A stretch of DNA of 46,003 nucleotides from Deltaproteobacteria bacterium (lineage in GTDB: Bacteria > Myxococcota_A > Polyangia > JAAYKL01). Both the position numbers and the translations under genes were made by a program. Within the stretch, counting starts at the first letter, position 1. Each line of letters begins with the position of its first letter. This document shows positions 41,595-46,003 of the stretch, piece after piece. The notes under the pieces were generated by a model, which did not search any database, was not told the DNA's origin, and worked only from the letters and a program-made list of their open reading frames with translations. The stretch is taken from assembly GCA_030621515.1 (NCBI GenBank), contig JAUXHN010000008.1, forward strand, positions 1-46,003, read 5' to 3'.

Positions 41595-44500
41595 TCATCC
41601 TCGGCCATTGGCCGGCGAGTTGCCAAACTTGAAAGACGGAAACCAGGGGCGCGCCGCTTCGTCATTGGGGTGGGACTTCGCGTAGGCCTTCACCTGGTGA
41701 GCGAAGGCCTCGAGTTTGGTCTCCATTTCGGAGCTGTCCTTCCCGGTATAGACCAGGGTGAGTATGGGGATGTTGTTGTGGTCCTTGCGGATGCGTTCGG
41801 TGAGGGAGGCGGATACCGTGCCCAGCATGCAGTGGAAGGAGATGGCGTTGATGATACCGTGGGCGCCACGGCTGGCGTAGTCGACCATCTTGGCTACGTT
41901 CAGAAGAACCGTTTCGTTGGCATTGCGGTCCAGGTAGGGCTCGGCCATGGCCAGGACGTCCTTGTATCCGGGCTCCGACGCGCGCTCCACCCTGATTCCC
42001 AACTGATACCGGATCCGCAACAACTCCCATTCCTTGCGCATGGACATGAAGGCGCTGCCTGCGGCGTCTTTGTATCGACCTTCGTCCATACGCCAGTCCA
42101 TTTTCCGCCGAAAGCCAAAGCCTGCGCTGTCGGTGAGAAATGGCGCGGGCCAGACCTCGAGGCCCAGTTTCTCCAGCCGGTGGAAGAGGTTGCGGTTTCC
42201 AAAGGGATGGATGCGCGTATAGATGTCACCGGCAACCCCTACCAGCGGTCGGCGCGGCGAGGTGGTCCGTGGGAACCGCTTGAGTTCCTTGGCAAACCAG
42301 GCGAGCGCGTCGCCAGGTCGGTCGACGGCCAGGAAATCGGAGAGCAGGCCGTACGCCCGCTGGAAACGCCCGTCCAGTTCCAGTGGGTTCTCTACATAGG
42401 GACGTGTCTGGCAGTGCAGTTTCGTCAACAGGTCAACAGCCAGCAAGCCTCGCCCCAGGCGCATGAGTCCGGCATAACCCAATACGTCCACGTGGGCTTC
42501 GCCGTTGGGATTGAGCAGCTCAACCCCCCCAGCCCCGCGGCGCTCCAACTCCAGCCGGATCGCAGAGGCGTACTCATGCATCAGGCAGGCGTTGTCCGTG
42601 CCCGGGAAGAAGTAGACGTCTCCTGGCTGAATCGTCCCCCGGTCAAGGTGTTTGAAGATATCACCGGCCAGAAGGACATAGGGGTGGCATTCCTTGCCCG
42701 AACTCACTTCTTCGCCGGCAGCGATGGTCTCTTCGTCGGGAGGGGGAAGGACCACCGCATCCAGCCCCACGGAGCGCATCGCTCCCTGATAGACGTAGGC
42801 GTGGTCAGCGAAGTAGGGCATTACAATCCGTCGCCCCTTGTACCGGTCACCCTCGTTGGAAGCCGGCAAGGGAAAGGTCCTCTCCTCGGACGCCACGCGT
42901 ACGTGATGGGTCACTTCGTCGATGAACGCCTCCAGGCGCGTAATAAGGCCGGCCTCACCGCGGTGCTCGTCAAACTCGATGAAGAGCGACGGCTTGTTGC
43001 TTGCTGTTTCTTCAATGTGCTTGAAGGCGAAGGCATCGGGCCCGCAGCCGAAGTTGGAGATGAGAATCGGAAAAAGGCGGTCGTCATCCAGGATGGAGAG
43101 CAGCGCCTGCATCTGGCTACGGTTGTATCGCCAGGGCAGCGTCAGCCCAAGCTTTTCAAGGTTTACATTGACGACGGGCAGCATCTGTTGGGGAATGGCC
43201 AGTAGCCCCAGCTTGCGAATATGGTCTGAGAGATTGAGGTTCTCAAATGAATCGGTAATGTTGTAGGGCTTCCCCAACAAGACAAACGCCCTGTCGAAAT
43301 CCCCGGCGAGGACCTCGTGGCCGCGGCGCAACAAGGCATCTTCATAGTCCCGCTGGGCCCGGGTTCCTTCGTCGAGGGCTTCGCGGAGTTGCTCTTCGGT
43401 GAGGTCCCAACTCTGGAACGAGGCTTTCAATTGTCGCACGATCCGGTCCGGGGAAGAGGCCATGTGGACCGCAGGTGCGACGACCCGCTCGGATGCGAAG
43501 TTACCGACCATGAACCCGGCGGATTCCTCGAAGGGGCAGAGATGGCTGGTCTCATTGTCGCCATCCGAGATGTCCTGAATGGCAGGCAAGAAGACAAAAT
43601 CCAGATCCCTGTGATTCTCCAGAAGGTTGGCCACGTGGCCATAGATCAACTTCACCGGCAGACAGGTCTCCGCAGTCAGATTTCGGATCCCCCGCTGCAG
43701 GGTGGCGCTGTCCGACGGCCCATCCAGGACTACCCGGAACCCGAGTGTTCGCAGGAAGGTGGCCCAAAATGGGAAGAGGTCATACATCATCGAGGCACGG
43801 GGAATACCCGCGATCCCCAGCCACGCCGTCCCCCCGGCATAGGACTCCAACCGCTCCTCCAGCTCACGCACCAGATCTGGTTGCTTTGTGGAATCGAGGC
43901 GTGATCCCCGGGCGGTGAATCTCTCGCAAACGTCGCCGAAGAACGAGGTCTGTTCTCCTACTTGAATGCGTGACACCTGGCAAAGGTTGGAGCAGGCGCG
44001 ACATTCGAAGGTTTCGACCTTTGCAGTCTGTGCCGCGTTCAGGCCGCGAAACGCAGTCTCTTCGTCCCCCACCTCATCCCGGGCGGCCACGGCCGCCCCG
44101 ATGGCTCCGGAGAGGCGGTTGAAAGGATGAACCGTGACCCTCTTGCCAAGCAAAGTTTCAATTGCGGCCACCACGGCCCGGTTGGAGGCCACCCCCCCCT
44201 GGAAGACCACGTTGTCCCCGATCTGCCGGCCGGCGACAACTCGTTCGAGGTAGTTCCTGGCCACGCTCAACGCCAGACCGGCCAGAATGTCATTGAGAGG
44301 TACGCCCCTCATTCTGGCGGCCACAACTTCGCTATCCATGAAAACAGTACATTGACTGCCCAGGGATGCCGCCTCCGGGGCCTGCAGGGCGAGTGATTCG
44401 AATTCGCCCAGAATGGAAACACCCAGGGCATCGCCTTGTTCTTCCAGGAAGGAGCCGGTGCCCGCAGCACAGATCTTGTTCATCACAAAATCTGCGATGC

Positions 44501-45788
44501 GCCCGCGACGGACAGATACGTACTTGGAATCTTGCCCGCCGATTTCGAGGATCGTATCGACTTCCGGGAGCACGTGGCGAGCCCCCAACAGCTGGCAGGT
44601 TATCTCGTTCTTGACGACGTCGGCGCCCAACAGGCTTCCTGCCAGGTGCCTTCCCGAACCGGTGCTGCCGACCCCCAGCACACGCAAGTACCCTCTGGTT
44701 CTCTTTTGCAATATGGCGAGACCCTCCCGCAGGACCCCCACCGGATCACCTCGCGTGCGCAGATAGAGTCCGTCAAGCACCTCACCTTCCGCAGAGAGGA
44801 GGCAGAAGTCCGTGGATACTGAGCCGACATCTATACCAAGGTAGGCTTCGATTTCCTGGCTGGGAGCTATTACAGGTTCCCGGGGCGTGCCGGCGTCTCC
44901 GGCGATCTTCAGCGCCGGCAGAACCAGGTTTTGATTCCGGGCATGCCCACCATCCGTCTCCAGCCATGCCAGAATTTCAGATACGGTTGTCGACTCGCCA
45001 CCCTCCCGTGCCGCCAAGGCCACGCCCAGCGCGGCCAGGTGGCGAGACTGATCATTGGCCAGAAGCTGCTCATCCTGCAGGCCGAATACCTCTTTGAAGG
45101 CGCGGTGCAGGCCGGCATTTAGCGCCCCTCCTCCGGCCATAACCACGGGCAGCGTCAACTCAGTACCGCGCAACAAGGTAGCCCGGAAGTTGCGAGCCAG
45201 AGCCAGGCAGAGACCGAAGGTGATCTCATCCATCGGAGTGCCCTTCTGCTGCAGATGGATCATGTCGGACTTGGCAAAGACCGCGCACCGCCCGGCAATG
45301 GAGGCCGCTCTTTGCGCACCCACCGCAGAAGTGGAGAGAGTCTCGATATCCATCTTGAGTCGGCCGGCTTGCTGCTCCAGAAACGCGCCGGAACCCGCAG
45401 CACACTGGTCATTCAGGGCGAATGACACCAGTTGCCCATCAGGCCCCAACTGTATCCACTTGGACTGGTGGCCTCCAACCTCGATAATCCCCCGGACTTC
45501 AGGATAGAGGTGGCCCACAGCTCGCGCGGTCGCCACCAAATCGTTCTCGATGCAACCCGCGGCGAAGCTCTCGAAGTGATTCTTTCCACCCCCGGTAATG
45601 CCGAGGGTGCCTGCGCCTTCGACTCCATCAAACAGCTGCCTGAGCAGCTGTTTGAGCGCATCGGAAACAGAGCTGCCCACCGGTTGTGTCAGATACCGAC
45701 GGAGACCTGCGGAAGGGTCCAGCAAAACCGCCTTCAGCGCCACGGAACCCATGTCGATCCCGGCGGAGAACCCGTTTTTCGTCACCAT
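41595..45788 (-). CDS. Giant HgdC/BadF-type activase fused to DUF2229/HgdB-like domain
   Basis: I chose the ATG at 45788 (GGAG six bases upstream), giving 1397 aa; earlier in-frame ATGs exist at 45833 and 45800. Two ASKHA-type ATPase domains of the BadF/BadG/HgdC family lie in tandem: the first starts FSAGIDMGSVALKAV and the second AYLGIDVGSVSTDFCLL. Each has the cluster-binding CAAGSGAFLEQQ/CAAGTGSFLEEQ motif with its cysteine. The C-terminal half carries DUF2229 (GIPRASMMYDLFPFWATF) and HgdB-like regions. Related activases use ATP and a 4Fe-4S cluster to inject electrons into 2-hydroxyacyl-CoA dehydratases or benzoyl-CoA reductase. No separate dehydratase gene is nearby. Confidence 0.94.
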   Translation of the reverse strand: MVTKNGFSAGIDMGSVALKAVLLDPSAGLRRYLTQPVGSSVSDALKQLLRQLFDGVEGAGTLGITGGGKNHFESFAAGCIENDLVATARAVGHLYPEVRGIIEVGGHQSKWIQLGPDGQLVSFALNDQCAAGSGAFLEQQAGRLKMDIETLSTSAVGAQRAASIAGRCAVFAKSDMIHLQQKGTPMDEITFGLCLALARNFRATLLRGTELTLPVVMAGGGALNAGLHRAFKEVFGLQDEQLLANDQSRHLAALGVALAAREGGESTTVSEILAWLETDGGHARNQNLVLPALKIAGDAGTPREPVIAPSQEIEAYLGIDVGSVSTDFCLLSAEGEVLDGLYLRTRGDPVGVLREGLAILQKRTRGYLRVLGVGSTGSGRHLAGSLLGADVVKNEITCQLLGARHVLPEVDTILEIGGQDSKYVSVRRGRIADFVMNKICAAGTGSFLEEQGDALGVSILGEFESLALQAPEAASLGSQCTVFMDSEVVAARMRGVPLNDILAGLALSVARNYLERVVAGRQIGDNVVFQGGVASNRAVVAAIETLLGKRVTVHPFNRLSGAIGAAVAARDEVGDEETAFRGLNAAQTAKVETFECRACSNLCQVSRIQVGEQTSFFGDVCERFTARGSRLDSTKQPDLVRELEERLESYAGGTAWLGIAGIPRASMMYDLFPFWATFLRTLGFRVVLDGPSDSATLQRGIRNLTAETCLPVKLIYGHVANLLENHRDLDFVFLPAIQDISDGDNETSHLCPFEESAGFMVGNFASERVVAPAVHMASSPDRIVRQLKASFQSWDLTEEQLREALDEGTRAQRDYEDALLRRGHEVLAGDFDRAFVLLGKPYNITDSFENLNLSDHIRKLGLLAIPQQMLPVVNVNLEKLGLTLPWRYNRSQMQALLSILDDDRLFPILISNFGCGPDAFAFKHIEETASNKPSLFIEFDEHRGEAGLITRLEAFIDEVTHHVRVASEERTFPLPASNEGDRYKGRRIVMPYFADHAYVYQGAMRSVGLDAVVLPPPDEETIAAGEEVSSGKECHPYVLLAGDIFKHLDRGTIQPGDVYFFPGTDNACLMHEYASAIRLELERRGAGGVELLNPNGEAHVDVLGYAGLMRLGRGLLAVDLLTKLHCQTRPYVENPLELDGRFQRAYGLLSDFLAVDRPGDALAWFAKELKRFPRTTSPRRPLVGVAGDIYTRIHPFGNRNLFHRLEKLGLEVWPAPFLTDSAGFGFRRKMDWRMDEGRYKDAAGSAFMSMRKEWELLRIRYQLGIRVERASEPGYKDVLAMAEPYLDRNANETVLLNVAKMVDYASRGAHGIINAISFHCMLGTVSASLTERIRKDHNNIPILTLVYTGKDSSEMETKLEAFAHQVKAYAKSHPNDEAARPWFPSFKFGNSPANGRG

Positions 45789-45932
45789 CTCGCACTCCAT
45801 ACACCATTCCAGTGAGGTCGCTTCCCCTGGCATTGCAGTATGTTATGCGGCAGACCCGCGACGGGTTCAACTACAAAACGCTCCAAGAAGACCAGTATGA
45901 CCAGTCCCAGATACTAACCTGTACATCCCCTC

Positions 45933-45961
45933 TTGACAGACCACGCGAACCTTTTTATATT
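45933..45961 (+). promoter_or_regulatory. Strong sigma-70-type promoter leaving the window
   Basis: A perfect TTGACA (45933-45938), a 17-base spacer and TATATT (45956-45961). Just downstream, around the expected start of transcription, GACAA-N8-TTGTC (45964-45981) forms an inverted repeat that could be an operator. AGAGG at 45985 may be a ribosome site for a gene beyond the window. It is divergent to the activase gene. Confidence 0.65.
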
Positions 45962-46003
45962 TAGACAAGTATCGAATTGTCAGACAGAGGAATCGCCAAT
46001 AAT

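Overview
This is a GC-rich stretch of bacterial chromosome, densely coded on both strands. It suggests an anaerobic or micro-oxic diderm bacterium of the former Deltaproteobacteria/Myxococcota type. The reasons are desulfoferrodoxin, several rubrerythrin-like proteins, a flavodiiron protein, hybrid cluster protein, an HgdC-type activase, multihaem cytochromes, lipoproteins, RND pumps, a selenocysteine-type peroxiredoxin, and a MopE/FG-GAP lipoprotein with an Asp-Ala-Gly-rich linker. The exact phylum cannot be fixed from these genes.

Layout. Bases 1-4512: the end of a sigma-54 activator gene, then an operon for a 68-aa protein, desulfoferrodoxin, two ferritin-like proteins and a hemerythrin/PAS protein. 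4642-5757: an orphan DUF1016 (YhcG-type) nuclease. 5806-11254 (minus): seven co-directional genes, from an acyl-CoA thioesterase through an outer-membrane-like protein, a haem lipoprotein, CysK and CysE to an NrfH-like/octahaem HAO-like pair. 11565-15737: ferritin-like protein, IorA, IorB and a soluble NqrF-like reductase. 15862-20735: three more ferritin-like proteins, an FMN enoyl-reductase/nitronate-monooxygenase-like enzyme, rubredoxin, ferritin and a flavodiiron protein. 20725-22774: a TIGR02757 protein and an MNT/HEPN toxin-antitoxin pair. 22813-28909 (minus): a CzcCBA-type metal pump and a Cys-rich exported protein. 28952-31756 (minus): hcp, a selenocysteine peroxiredoxin and arsC. 31947-38541: two small proteins, a second CzcCBA-type pump and a DUF3240 protein. 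38684-45788: an FG-GAP/MopE lipoprotein, a rhodanese lipoprotein and a giant HgdC/DUF2229 activase.

The strongest theme is a local sigma-54 regulon. Clusters of the half-site TGAGACA (or its complement) occur in three intergenic regions, each next to one or two GG-N10-GC (-24/-12) promoters. Together these promoters would drive the desulfoferrodoxin operon, the seven-gene cysteine/HAO operon, the ferritin-like/IorAB/NqrF operon and two divergent ferritin-like genes. A further -24/-12 promoter precedes rubredoxin. The Fis-type sigma-54 activator at the start of the window is the obvious candidate regulator. The gene set looks like one programme for handling O2, superoxide, peroxide and reactive nitrogen species, with its own supply of reductant.

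Other points of note: the peroxiredoxin has an in-frame TGA exactly at the peroxidatic cysteine, followed by a SECIS-like hairpin; IorA lacks one cysteine in each of its two C-terminal Fe-S motifs; and two copies of a REP-like palindrome flank part of the ferritin cluster. I saw no rRNA, tRNA, CRISPR array or insertion sequence.
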